This document shows, piece after piece, positions 20,332 to 31,567 of a stretch of 64,000 bases of DNA. The notes below the pieces were generated by a model, which was given only the letters and a program-made list of their open reading frames with translations, had not been told where the DNA came from and did no database searches. Origin of the DNA: Daphnia pulex (taxonomy: Eukaryota > Arthropoda > Branchiopoda > Diplostraca > Daphniidae); contig NC_060023.1 in the NCBI RefSeq assembly GCF_021134715.1, positions 744,001 to 808,000 on the forward strand, read 5' to 3'. Position 1 is the first letter of the stretch, and every line of letters begins with the position of its first letter. The position numbers and the translations under genes were made by a program.

Positions 20332-23300
20332 TCAAACTGTTAATTCGTTCTCTTCCACTAGCCAACCGACATAATTAAAATAATTATGTAAAACATTATC
20401 GTGAATTCTTCCTTCTGATAAGTATAGCCTAACTTGGTCGCCTTTGACAAGTTCCAATGTAGCATGCATGGAAAAAGTCTTGAAGGTGGTGTCACCGTAC
20501 CCTTCTCCTACTAGGATCCAATCCGCTGTTCCAGTCTTCATCATCTGCAACAGAACTCTTGCTTTGACGCCGCTATCACTAATACCCGAAAATGCGAAAT
20601 AATATTTCCCTGGTGTAGGGGCGACGAATATTCCAGTGGCAGGGTTAAGGGCAGTTCCCACATTGAGTTTGATTGGATTAAATTGAATGGTGGTTAGGGC
20701 AGCCGAATAAACATTCGTCATTTTAGCGTGGAAATAAATAGCTGTAGATTTTACGTCGACAGTGCCGATCATTTTCTGCAACTCTATTTCATATGAAGAG
20801 GTCGAACGAGAGAAAAAGAAAAGTTATGTTTTATATACTGCGTGGAATACTGTAGGCGAGTAGGCCTATGTGTAAAAAATATTGAACGAATTATTTTACG
20901 GTACCTGAATCGGTTGTTTTAGTAAAATCGCAATAGACGTTTTTGACTTGTTTGTTGTCCATGATGGAGAAGATTCCGCTTTTGACGAATCCGATAGTCT
21001 TGAGGTCTCCACATGAGGTGGGGATTGTACCAAGAGAACTGGGAGTAGTAATTGCTATACAAAATTGTAAAAATGAATTATTTTTCCTTTAAATTTTTCG
21101 AAAATTTGTCAAAATATTTTTAGTTTGAAGCTGTTTTTTCGGCCTTACTATTTAAAGCAGTATTAATTGGGTCCAGCGCAGTTTTGTCGGCCTTATCGTC
21201 CAGCGCAGTTTTGTCGGCCTTATCGTCCAGCGCAGTTTTGTCGGCCTTAGCGTCCAACGCAGTTTTGTCGGCCTTATCGTCCAGGGCTGTTTTGTCGGCC
21301 TTATCGTCCAGCGCAGTTTTGTCGGCCTTATCGTCCAGGGCTGTTTTGTCGGCCTTATCGTCCAGGGCTGTTTTGTCGGCCTTATCGTCCAGGGCTGTTT
21401 TGTCGGCCTTATCGTCCAGGGCTGTTTTGTCGGCCTTAGCGTCCAACGCAGTTTTGTCGGCCTTATCGTCCAGCGCAGTTTTGTCGGCCTTATCGTCCAG
21501 GGCTGTTTTGTCGGCCTTATCGTCCAGGGCTGTTTTGTCGGCCTTATCGTCCAGGGCTGTTTTGTCGGCCTTAGCGTCCAACGCAGTTTTGTCGGCCTTA
21601 TCGTCCAGGGCTGTTTTGTCGGCCTTATCGTCCAGGGCTGTTTTGTCGGCCTTAGCGTCCAGGGCTGTTTTGTCGGCCTTATCGTCCAGGGCTGTTTTGT
21701 CGGCCTTAGCGTCCAACGCAGTTTTGTCGGCCTTATCGTCCAGGGCTGTTTTGTCGGCCTTAGCGTCCAACGCAGTTTTGTCGGCCTTATCGTCCAGGGC
21801 TGTTTTGTCGGCCTTATCGTCCAGGGCCGTTTTGTCGGCCTTATCGTCCAGGGCTGTTTTGTCGGCCTTAGCGTCCAACGCAGTTTTGTCGGCCTTATCG
21901 TCCAGGGCTGTTTTGTCGGCCTTATCGTCCAGGGCTGTTTTGTCGGCCTTATCGTCCAGGGCCGTTTTGTCGGCCTTATCGTCCAGGGCTGTTTTGTCGG
22001 CCTTATCGTCCAGGGCTGTTTTGTCGGCCTTATCGTCCAGGGCTGTTTTGTCGGCCTTAGCGTCCAACGCAGTTTTGTCGGCCTTATCGTCCAGGGCTGT
22101 TTTGTCGGCCTTAGCGTCCAGGGCTGTTTTGTCGGCCTTAGCGTCCAGCGCAGTTTTGTCGGCCTTAGCGTCCAGCGCAGTTTTGTCGGCCTTATCGTCC
22201 AGCGCAGTTTTGTCGGCCTTATCGTCCAGGGCTGTTTTGTCGGCCTTAGCGTCCAACGCAGTTTTGTCGGCCTTATCGTCCAGGGCTGTTTTGTCGGCCT
22301 TATCGTCCAGGGCCGTTTTGTCGGCCTTATCGTCCAGGGCTGTTTTGTCGGCCTTAGCGTCCAACGCAGTTTTGTCGGCCTTATCGTCCAGGGCTGTTTT
22401 GTCGGCCTTATCGTCCAGGGCTGTTTTGTCGGCCTTATCGTCCAGGGCCGTTTTGTCGGCCTTATCGTCCAGGGCTGTTTTGTCGGCCTTATCGTCCAGG
22501 GCTGTTTTGTCGGCCTTATCGTCCAGGGCTGTTTTGTCGGCCTTAGCGTCCAACGCAGTTTTGTCGGCCTTATCGTCCAGGGCTGTTTTGTCGGCCTTAT
22601 CGTCCAGGGCTGTTTTGTCGGCCTTAGCGTCCAGCGCAGTTTTGTCGGCCTTAGCGTCCAGCGCAGTTTTGTCGGCCTTATCGTCCAGCGCAGTTTTGTC
22701 GGCCTTATCGTCCAGGGCTGTTTTGTCGGCCTTATCGTCCAGGGCTGTTTTGTCGGCCTTATCGTCCAGGGCTGTTTTGTCGGCCTTAGCGTCCAACGCA
22801 GTTTTGTCGGCCTTATCGTCCAGGGCTGTTTTGTCGGCCTTATCGTCCAGGGCTGTTTTGTCGGCCTTATCGTCCAGGGCTGTTTTGTCGGCCTTAGCGT
22901 CCAACGCAGTTTTGTCGGCCTTATCGTCCAGGGCTGTTTTGTCGGCCTTAGCGTCCAACGCAGTTTTGTCGGCCTTATCGTCCAGGGCTGTTTTGTCGGC
23001 CTTAGCGTCCAACGCAGTTTTGTCGGCCTTATCGTCCAGGGCTGTTTTGTCGGCCTTATCGTCCAGGGCTGTTTTGTCGGCCTTAGCGTCCAGCGCAGTT
23101 TTGTCGGCCTTAGCGTCCAGCGCAGTTTTGTCGGCCTTATCGTCCAGCGCAGTTTTGTCGGCCTTATCGTCCAGGGCTGTTTTGTCGGCCTTATCGTCCA
23201 GGGCTGTTTTGTCGGCCTTATCGTCCAGGGCTGTTTTGTCGGCCTTAGCGTCCAACGCAGTTTTGTCGGCCTTATCGTCCAGGGCTGTTTTGTCGGCCTT

Positions 23301-24694
23301 ATCGTCCAGGGCTGTTTTGTCGGCCTTATCGTCCAGGGCTGTTTTGTCGGCCTTAGCGTCCAGGGCTGTTTTGTCGGCCTTATCGTCCAGCGCAGTTTTG
23401 TCGGCCTTATCGTCCAGGGCTGTTTTGTCGGCCTTATCGTCCAGGGCTGTTTTGTCGGCCTTATCGTCCAGGGCTGTTTTGTCGGCCTTATCGTCCAGGG
23501 CTGTTTTGTCGGCCTTAGCGTCCAGCGCAGTTTTGTCGGCCTTATCGTCCAGGGCTGTTTTGTCGGCCTTATCGTCCAGCGCAGTTTTGTCGGCCTTAGC
23601 GTCCAGCGCAGTTTTGTCGGCCTTATCGTCCAGGGCTGTTTTGTCGGCCTTATCGTCCAGCGCAGTTTTGTCGGCCTTATCGTCCAGGGCTGTTTTGTCG
23701 GCCTTATCGTCCAGGGCTGTTTTGTCGGCCTTAGCGTCCAACGCAGTTTTGTCGGCCTTATCGTCCAGAGCTGTTTTGTCGGCCTTAGTTTCCAGCGCAG
23801 TTTTGTCGGCCTTAGTGTCTTAAGCAGTTTGCATCGCTGTTAAAATTAATTCTTTCATTCAATTAAAATTTCGATAAATTTACTCACTTTCCAATGCTGT
23901 ACCCAATTTTGAAACATCGTCGTTGGTTTTCTCTAGATCAGTTTGAGAGGCTTTAGTCGCCAACTTGTCATTTGTTGCTGTAAATAACAATAGTAATTTT
24001 TAATTTTTTACATTTAGTCCCAATATAATTTATTTAAGTTATTGTTAGATAACTTTACTTTTCAGTGTCTCTTTCAAATCCGAAACTGTTTTTTGCGTTT
24101 TTGATAAATTGTCATTTGTGTCTGTAAAAGTCGATAGAAAGTTAGAAACATTTGTATTTTATTAAATATTTAACGATTAGGATTATTCTTTTTTTTTATT
24201 TAATAATATTTTAGTGTGACGGGTTTGCTAAAATTAATCTTAAAATCTTACCTTTCAGTTGCCTTGCTAAACTAGCAGTCGTTGCTTCAAGTTGTTTGAT
24301 TCTTAAAAAAATGGCACCCTGATAGAAAAGATCCCTAATGCTCGGATTATTTTTGAATTCAACAGTTTCGCCAGACTGCTGAGCTGCCGTTTCATCATTA
24401 ACGTGTTTAATGGGTTGATTGTTAAACGTTGAAGTGTAGGGAATGTAATAGGGGTGATAAGGGTCAAAGTTATTGACGGGTATTTGGCCATAAACAGCAA
24501 AGAGCCAAACCGAAAAAACAGCAATCAACTATAATGTATCAATTGACGAAAAAAAGAAAAGAAAAACAACAATCATCTTTATTGTCAAATCATGATTAAA
24601 TCATAAACGATGGTAGGCAGACTTAAATTCAATTGTTAAGTTCAATCTTTTCTTAATAGTATTTGTAAAGAAATCTTACCGGTATCTTTGTCAT
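20332..24694 (-). CDS. Secreted C1q-domain protein with about 98-unit nonapeptide stalk (C1q-1)
   Basis: Exons in transcript order: 24694-24680 (MTKIP), 24528-24250, 24122-24063, 23981-23891, about 23837-21150 (repeat exon), 21055-20905, about 20786-20332. Signal peptide MTKIPLIAVFSVWLFAVYG; a 105-residue linker ending in coiled coil (IRLKQLEATTASLARQLK in style); two short helical exons (TNDNLSKTQKTVSDLKETLK; KASQTDLEKTNDDVSKLG); then about 98 copies of ADKTALD(D/A)K; a Cys segment (SCGDLKTIGF, SGIFSIMDN, VYCDF); and a C1q head (STAIYFHAK, NVGTALNPATGIFVAPTPGK, YYFAFSGI, YFNYVGWLVE). C1q domains trimerise, so the stalk is probably a trimeric rod. An in-frame TAA at 23820-23822 precedes the first repeat if the CAG acceptor at 23838 is used; an AAG acceptor just after it skips the stop and keeps phase. 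Function may be secreted lectin-like or structural. Confidence 0.75.
21163..23818 (-). repeat. 27-bp tandem repeat, about 98 copies, coding for ADKTALD(D/A)K
   Basis: Uninterrupted array with unit length exactly 27 bp (nine codons). Units differ mainly at one codon (GAT or GCT, giving D or A) and at synonymous positions (GCG/GCC/GCT; CTG/TTG). Blocks of units recur: the distinctive run of three units with the 'tccagcgcag' spelling starts at 22141, 22627 and 23086, spacings of 486 and 459 bp (18 and 17 units). This points to recent expansion by unequal exchange of multi-unit blocks. The opposite strand is also open throughout because the unit is a multiple of three without stops. Confidence 0.97.
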
Positions 24695-24748
24695 CGTTTG
24701 CTTTTAAATATGAAACTACAAAAACTACTAGCGAGAAGAGGCTCGACC

Positions 24749-24756
24749 TTTATATA
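24749..24756 (-). promoter_or_regulatory. TATA box of C1q-1
   Basis: TATATAAA on the minus strand, 55 bp upstream of the ATG at 24694. Confidence 0.6.
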
Positions 24757-26981
24757 CTTTCCATTATTGGGCGTTTCTTACGTTCTCGTCCATTTCTCGT
24801 TTGTAGAACAGGTTCCCTTGCCGTTTTAACCTTCCTGAAGTAGAAAATTGTTATTTGCCTCTCAATATGTAAATTACATACCTTGCTCCCTTTTATTTTG
24901 GTTCTAATAAGAGCTGGTTACATGATATGCCCGCAGAAAGTTCAAGTCCGGTCACTTTTTTTTCTGTTGTTTGGAATTTCTTTGGGCGGATGAAATATGC
25001 GAGGCACAAGTTAGTTATGATGTGTCGATTATCTCGATTCGCTTAGTATTTGTTTTTATTCCAGATGCGGGAAACGAAATTGATTCGAGAGACTCGAATA
25101 AAATGGAATGCCTATAAATATTGCAGGGTCGCCGTTAATTGATTTATAAATGAAAGAGAATTGTTTTTCTTTCCTGGCTTCAAATCCATTTGAGGTGGAA
25201 ACTATTCCTGATCAATCATGTTATCGCAATTTGTTTAGTGTCGGTTTCGTCGTGAATGAACTTTAACCGAAATTTTTACGATATTAAATAGTATCGTTTC
25301 TCTGACCTAACGATTGCCGAATCATAAAGAATATCCGCGTTCAAAACAAAATAATAAAAAAAAAAAAAACAACAAAACAAGTTTTCGACTCGGTGAAGAG
25401 TTGGATGACCATTTGACCGTGAAACGTGATGTTAGGAAAAATAAGAAAACTTCTCCTTCGCTCGAAGGCTCGTAACCATGAATCTAAATATGTGTAGAAT
25501 GATAGAAATAGAAATATAGTAGTCATACAGCTTCTTGTCGAAGGTCAGGGTCTAGACACAAGCCATGATAACACATTCAAAAAATTCTGGATTTCAACTT
25601 TTGCTAGTCAATTTTCTTCTACTTTATTTTATTATTTTTTTCTCGATTTTTAGTTAAAGGAAATACTTTTCACGCCATCCAACCGATCCCCGAGTTCCTC
25701 TTTGTACGGGCCTCGGCCTCTATAGTTTTATCGCGACACCTTTGAGACACCTTTGGACATCAACTTTGATTGTTGTGCGCCTCTTAAATTGCCTTTGCAA
25801 TCTTTCTCTTGTGTGCTGGTCGAAACTTTGGCGCAGAGAAACTTCGTCGGATTTGGTCTGCACAAGGTTACTTTACGATTTTACATAATCAGAAACGTGA
25901 AGTGACTGCGAGGAAAAATCCCGCCCCTGATGAAACATGACCCCCAGGCACAGCGAATTACTGCCAGGTTATTTTGCTGACTTTTTTGTTTTTCTTTTTT
26001 TTGTTTTTTATTTTATTTTGTATACTGTTTTTTGTTTAGTATTGTGGTATTCCCCGCTTTTCAATGCCAAGTAGCCAATAAGAAGAAAACTTCTTGATTA
26101 AATTATCTATAGATCTTAGACTGAGCCTAATATGGTTTGTAGTTGAAGTATATCCAGTTAATTCATTCCTTTTTATCGCAGGTGCAATGGATAACCGACT
26201 GAACGTGATCGCTGTACTAGACTGACAAGTTCCTTCGGCGCTATCTTCGTTTCCCGACCCGAATTCTTAGGTCGGTGTCCATTCGCCTCATCATTCCACA
26301 TAGCTGTTTATTTGAAGTAATTGATGGCAATCAATTACAATCAATCTGGAAGGCGTCCAAGATCGATCGACTCTGTGACCCACGTCTGTCGGTGCTTCAA
26401 GGCCGCTCTAAGCCGTGCCAAAAAATATGCCCATGACGGAGCGAATGACCGTAATTTCATTCGTTACATAATATACGCATACATTATAAGACGGAAGTGT
26501 TCATCCCGAGATGCCTAAGATATTCCGTTCTGTATTCAATTTCGGCTGTACATTAATTCTTTGTTTATTTCTCTTAGACATCTGGCATTGGCAGGGACAT
26601 ATCGACTGTTGGACCGTTGGTGTAGACGAGCCTGGCTGCTGGCATGCCAGGACTGCTGGCGCAGATGCAAGGTAATTTTATTAGATAACATCATCATAAT
26701 TAAGTTATTATAGCGCTCGATGTGAATGCGAACCTATTGTTTTTATTAGGAATTTGGTTTCAATTGACGATAAGCTTGAAATCAAATGTTAGTTACTAAA
26801 CCACAAAATAATAGGGGGAAATCAATTTGTTAATTTTCTATCGGCGATTCGATTAGGCTTGCATTGTGGTCCGCTCTTGCCGACAGCCCCTCACCGTCGC
26901 GTGATTGATGAATATTTGACTATCGTGTTGTCTGATATGTGATTGGAAATTCAACTGTACAAAGCGGGGAAATGGACATAA
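24757..26981. other. Gene-poor stretch between C1q-1 and IR-B
   Basis: About 2.2 kb. Poly-A and poly-T tracts occur near 25350 and 25990. On the plus strand, an open stretch at 26321-26518 and a piece bounded by CTCTTAG and GTAATT at about 26577-26671 could be exons of an unknown gene, but neither shows a recognisable domain. Nothing else is called. Confidence 0.35.
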
Positions 26982-29412
26982 TTAACCGCGACGACCACGA
27001 TGCAGAGAAATGATTTTCTCGCAAAGAAAAGCCAGAAAAGAAAGACTCAGTCCGACCAGTAAAACGACAAATGCTCCGGTCAAATTTTTCAGGGAAAGTG
27101 GCAATTGTTTCTTTTTCTTGCTTTCCATCGGCGGTTTTCCGTTGCATTGAGGAGGCATGGGGCGGAACCAGGTATCCCAGTAGTCGATTATTCCAGTTTG
27201 TTGAAGCTCCAATATCCTTTTTTTTATTAACACACGTGAAACAAAATTTAGACAAAAGGGGAATGACCGGGAATGACCCTGAACTCTACTTGCTTACCCT
27301 TGGGTTATGATTTTGGTGTGGGGACTGGTTTTCGGAAGGGCGAACGATGACATGATTCCGATGAATCTTTCTTTTGCCATTTGCAAGTTGCACTTTCCAG
27401 TCTTTTTAACAAGCGATCTCCCACTCAACCGGACCGAAATGGTGGGGGTACTTTTCGGATCGTAATCCGGAAAAGAACTTTACAAATCCGGACTAGGTCT
27501 AATCTGTTCAGAATCGCAAGGCGATTCCAACGGAATTAAGTCCGGATTTTTATCTTTTCCCGTTCACGAGATAATCACGGTTGAAAATCGTGAAATATCA
27601 CGAAAACCCAAAGTCTCCACGTCCGACTACATCGCTTTTAGCCGTATATTCGGCTTGTAAAAAAAAACTAATTGATACAAAATGTAGCCCTTTCATCCCT
27701 CTTTCAGAATCCAAAAGGATTTTTTATAATTCTTTGAGATGTTTGAGATATCACGATTTTCGTGATACCCCCATTTCGACACATTTTCCAAGCATTTTAT
27801 TCGGCGTTGCCGATTGCCGTATATGTGACTTCGCCCCCACTCCTTCGCTTTTTCCATTGTTTCCTATGTATCAAGTCCCATCTGTATCGATATACAAGGC
27901 CTTGATACATAGGAAACAGGGGAAAAGCGAAGGAGTGGACAGTCAATTTTACAATTAGCAACTTGCCTGGAATTCTTCAGCAAACATCCTAGCTCAATGT
28001 AGACATTTCTATGTTCTGGTTTGATATTTCGAAGGCATTCAAACGGCATGACGCATCGAGAATTCGGGGTGGAATCCAGTTTTCTTCGTAATGTTGCGAA
28101 AAGGGTGTTGTTGTTGGTCTGTCGCACACAATGTAAATAAGTTGTTGTCAAAGTTCATCGACATTTTTTTTTTTACTTGCCGAAAACAAAATAGTTACGA
28201 ATCCATCTTCTCTGGCGAGTAAATTGATATCGCCACTATTGATAATGTCGTAGACAGAATTGATGAGCGGGTGATTGATTGGCTTTACGACATAAGTGAA
28301 GAGAGTCGACGTGTAGGCCTGGACGGAGATGAAAGCGGCCAGGGTCCAAACGCCAGCGACCAGTCGGTAAGGTAGTCGTTTCGATTTACAAGATCCACCT
28401 AATCAATCATGGAAAAGTTGTGACTTATTAATGCTGTGTGTCGTACATCAGCTAAACAATTATGCCATTTTATTTCGTTGTATTTGTTATAACCTTGCGA
28501 TAGCAAATTGCCGAAAACGTAGAGATATTCTTTTCCGGTTCCGACTTTGGTGATTTTTTTTTCAGCCGGTGGATTTTCGTTTGAACTAAATGTAGTTTCG
28601 AGTGCGGAATGATATTCCAAGTAGCGCTGGATCACATTCAAAGCTGTGATGACGCAAACGATCGATACTCCTAGTCCCAGCCAGACCTATCGATCGAATT
28701 ATAATCGATGCTGTTTAATGCGAAAATTGATAGTCTGAAGAAATTGAAATGTTTAAACCGGCCACTGGAAAGGTTTGACGACGGCGTTGATGTTGGCCGT
28801 TTCATCGGGGACGGGAATGAGGAAAGCGAAAAAGTCGTAAGCCCATGGCAAGGTCAGATCAACGATCTTGCTGGTCTGCAGTGTGGGAACCGTATCGTGG
28901 ACCAGCAAATCGCATTGCTGTGAAAGATCAGATTATTTTTTAATTGGATATCAGTAAGAAACGTAACGAACTCAACTTGATCCAACAAATAGCTGAAAAG
29001 TCCGCGTTCTTTTTCCGTGGCTTCCTGTCTGTTTTCGGTCACTCGAACCATTTCGTAGCTGGAGGTAAAATAAAATAAGGTATACGTGGTTAGTTAATGT
29101 GTTTAAGAAGCCAGTCAATTGGAATTGGTTTTGTTAGTTACGTGAAATTTAAACGGGCCGTCAGGTAGTCGAGGAGTACCCCACCTTTGAGAGGTCCCAG
29201 CAATCCTTTGGGGTTTCCACTCCAACGTGTCTTCAATCGATTGTTTTATGTCAAGTTAATTGATCTGAATCGCAATGATTAATGTTTGAATTTATGTTCC
29301 TTACCCAGATGACGCGAAGGTGTTGGCCGCTGAGCCGATTGGACGTCGATGATGTGCAGCGAATAAATATGGTGATCGCAGCTGAAAAGATGATGGAAGG
29401 TAAGAGCGACAT
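26982..29412 (-). pseudogene. Ionotropic-receptor gene IR-B, disrupted
   Basis: Paralogue of IR-C and IR-D. Readable pieces: signal peptide MSLLPSIIFSAAITIF and S1 start at 29412-29305, further S1 exons (the ETANINAVVKPFQWP exon at 28918-28760), M1 exon 28680-28500, M3 exon about 28400-28160 (FVQAYTSTLFTYVVKP), S2 piece 28150-27980, and the M4 exon 27233-26982 (LTGAFVVLLVGLSLSFLAFL). About 550 bp of foreign sequence (27405-27955) replaces the exon that in IR-D encodes the stretch after KTGK. The donor that should follow the YIEL codons is CT instead of GT. The frame also shifts at an 11-A run near 28161-28174. The promoter and signal peptide look preserved, so a truncated transcript is possible. 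It reads Thr where IR-A has the ligand-binding Arg. Confidence 0.75.
27405..27955. mobile_element. Foldback/MITE-like insertion inside IR-B
   Basis: This block has no counterpart in IR-A, C or D and interrupts coding similarity. It contains a long inverted repeat, 27837-27875 against 27901-27938 (38-39 bp arms, about four differences, 25-nt loop), plus shorter palindromic phrases around ATCACGATTTTCGTGAT (near 27750) and CGGATCGTAATCCGGA (near 27455). There is no transposase frame. Exact ends and a target duplication could not be fixed by eye. A non-autonomous foldback element is the likeliest reading. Confidence 0.5.
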
Positions 29413-30419
29413 TTTGATTCTGTTGTTTGAATGGGCTGCCAGATAAGTAGCTTATGTCGTGGTGGTTCCAGCAACGATGCCTTAAATATCCGAGCCTAAC
29501 TAACTTAACAATTCACTGACGTGAAACTTTGTTTTGGAGACCAGCACCGTCAATCAATTCGTGAATAGTTTTTGAAACGTTACGGATCCGTGCAATATTC
29601 GTATTCTCTAAAGTTGTTCAAATGCACTGCCGAGGGGCTCTTGATGTTAGATTAATGCGAAGCCAGTATTAAGCGAAACTTGGGATGTAATCGAAAATCA
29701 GCTCAAACTCAATGTTAGTTGCCATAGCAATTGAATGAGCAAATCAATTAGTTATTCTTCTACCGAATCGGCGATTCATGATGCTCTACCCATCGCGTGA
29801 TGAATGAATATCTTACCATCGTATTAATTGAAATGGGACTGGAACTTTTCCTTCTCCAAAGCGACGGACGACTAATTTGAGTTAACAATTGATGCGACTA
29901 AATCCTTGCTGTATTGTGAATTAAAAATCAATTTTGATTCACTTTGTTGCACAGATGGAACATTGACACACAGCACATTACATAACGAATGTGCTTGAAT
30001 GGAAGCAAAGAAGAAACAAAAAATTCATCCCGATTTATGCTGTGGCGTTTAGAAACCAGCCGAGTGTCCACCGATCCAAAAGAAAGCCTTTTGTATGCCA
30101 ACAGTCGAGACGAAGCTCAGCCCATCCTTGTCTCCACATTCCCTTTAACGTTGTTGGTCGCTGGCCAACGACATCATCGACTTGCCTCATTGCCTGTCGA
30201 CAAATCAGGTAGGAATCTCTTTCTTCACATTTCTGAATCGCGATTTCACGCTCTCGAATATTTTGCTGTGCCTAAATTGAACGGAAACTTTCGATAAAAG
30301 AAATCAGAAACGAAAAAGGCGTGCTGAAATGAACTATGAGTTAACAAATGGCAAATCGAACGACAACGTTGTGCCAAGTGGGGAGAAGGTGTATTTCGAT
30401 CGATTTCGATGATGGGCAG
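29413..30419. other. IR-B upstream region
   Basis: The IR-B core promoter motif lies near 29478-29492. Further upstream, a 102-codon plus-strand open stretch (29989-30297) overlaps a shorter one in another frame; neither has domain features. No gene is called. Confidence 0.4.
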
Positions 30420-31150
30420 GAGTGTACATGAGGGATCGATTTCATTTTCGGTTAGTTATTCAGGCCGTGATGCAATAGTTGCATATATCCATCGTCATTT
30501 CCTCTCAAGATCCGCCTCATCGAAATAGAATCGGACATCAGAGATGAACTAGCCTATCGATTGGATGATGTAACCCAACATATCTGGGTCAGTCTTATTT
30601 ATTGTTGATCGCATATTAACTATTTGTTGCTGCTACTGGCCTGTGTTGACAGCGATCCGCGATCGTTTCATTGTTTGTTTGGCTTATCGCAATTTTTCTG
30701 ACGCAGCGTGACGTGTCAATCATATAGTGAATCTCACTTCTTTGCTGCGTGAAATGTAACACAGGGCGATGTCGATAATAGCGAGTGCCAAATGAGTAGC
30801 CTCTAGCCTGGGCATGTCGTAATCGAGTCGAATTAGAAATTGAACCAGCATTTATTATCGGCTACTGATTGACTACCGTTCGCCCATGATATTTTTTCAG
30901 TTCTTTCAACTGTTGTACATTAACCAAACCCTTTAGGAAATTTCCGACTTCTTTTTTTTACTGTTTTTTTTTTCCCGTACGTGTTCCCGACATCCGGCGT
31001 ATTATCTCGACATCGAAAATAGTGGAATGGACGTAATCAGAATGTACAGACTGAAATCAAATGTTGTTAAAAGTACGGTATTAAATAGGAATAATTTCAT
31101 GATAAGTGAAAACCTTTGGATGGAATCTTGCAAAAGGATTATTAAGTTCA
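30420..31150. repeat. Duplicated IR downstream module, copy 1 of 3
   Basis: Non-coding block similar to 39500-40130 (downstream of IR-D) and, more weakly, to 36230-37000 (downstream of IR-C). Shared phrases include GCAGCGTGACGTGTCAATCA, ATTATCGGCTACTGATTGAC, ACATTAACC and CCTTTAGGAA. It shows that tandem duplication units extended beyond the receptor genes. Confidence 0.75.
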
Positions 31151-31300
31151 AGATGTTTTTGCTAATCTAAATTCAACTTATTCGAGCATAATGGTGGGTT
31201 CTTCTTTCTCTGTCGTTTGGGATGACGCCTAAGTTCAGTTATTTCGATCCAGCTCATCTTTTACAGTTGCCAAGTTGTTGTGTAGAAACAATACGAACTT
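31150..31300 (-). pseudogene. Relic 3' tail of an ionotropic-receptor gene (IR-E)
   Basis: 31150-31290 aligns with the 3' end of IR-D at 40120-40262, including the TTCGAG..ATGGTGGGTT phrase, TCTCTGTCGTTTGGGATGAC and the stretch that encodes the last residues in IR-D. Similarity stops just after AAGTTGTTGTGTAGAAA; the M4 exon and all upstream receptor exons are absent. The C1q-2 gene follows immediately in their place. Confidence 0.7.
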
Positions 31301-31567
31301 AAATGAAAGTTCGCTTACTGAACTGTTTTTGTAACTTGTGCTTTACAACCGATTTTCGTTTTCCAAGTTAAAAGAAGCGTTATTTCAGCAACAGTCAAAT
31401 TACAAAATTGATAAGAAATCATTCTTGAAATAATTTAAGCTTTGCATTAATTTTAGTGTTATCGATGTTTAATTGGTTTAATATGTAGTAGGTGCAACTT
31501 TTATTAGGGAATACTACAAGTGTGGTATTGGCTGCAGGCATTCATTCATTGACACTCTTGCAAAAGG

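Noticed and set aside
21184-23823. Plus-strand open frame of 879 codons (SALSSRAVL type)
   Set aside because: It is the mirror of the coding 27-bp repeat; it has no splice context, signal or flanking domain, while the minus strand joins to a signal peptide and a C1q head.
25320-25530. Poly-A and A/AC-rich stretch as a retroposon tail
   Set aside because: No upstream element body or target duplication could be found.
29989-30297. Overlapping plus-strand open frames of 102 and 73 codons
   Set aside because: They overlap in different frames, and neither shows a recognisable motif.
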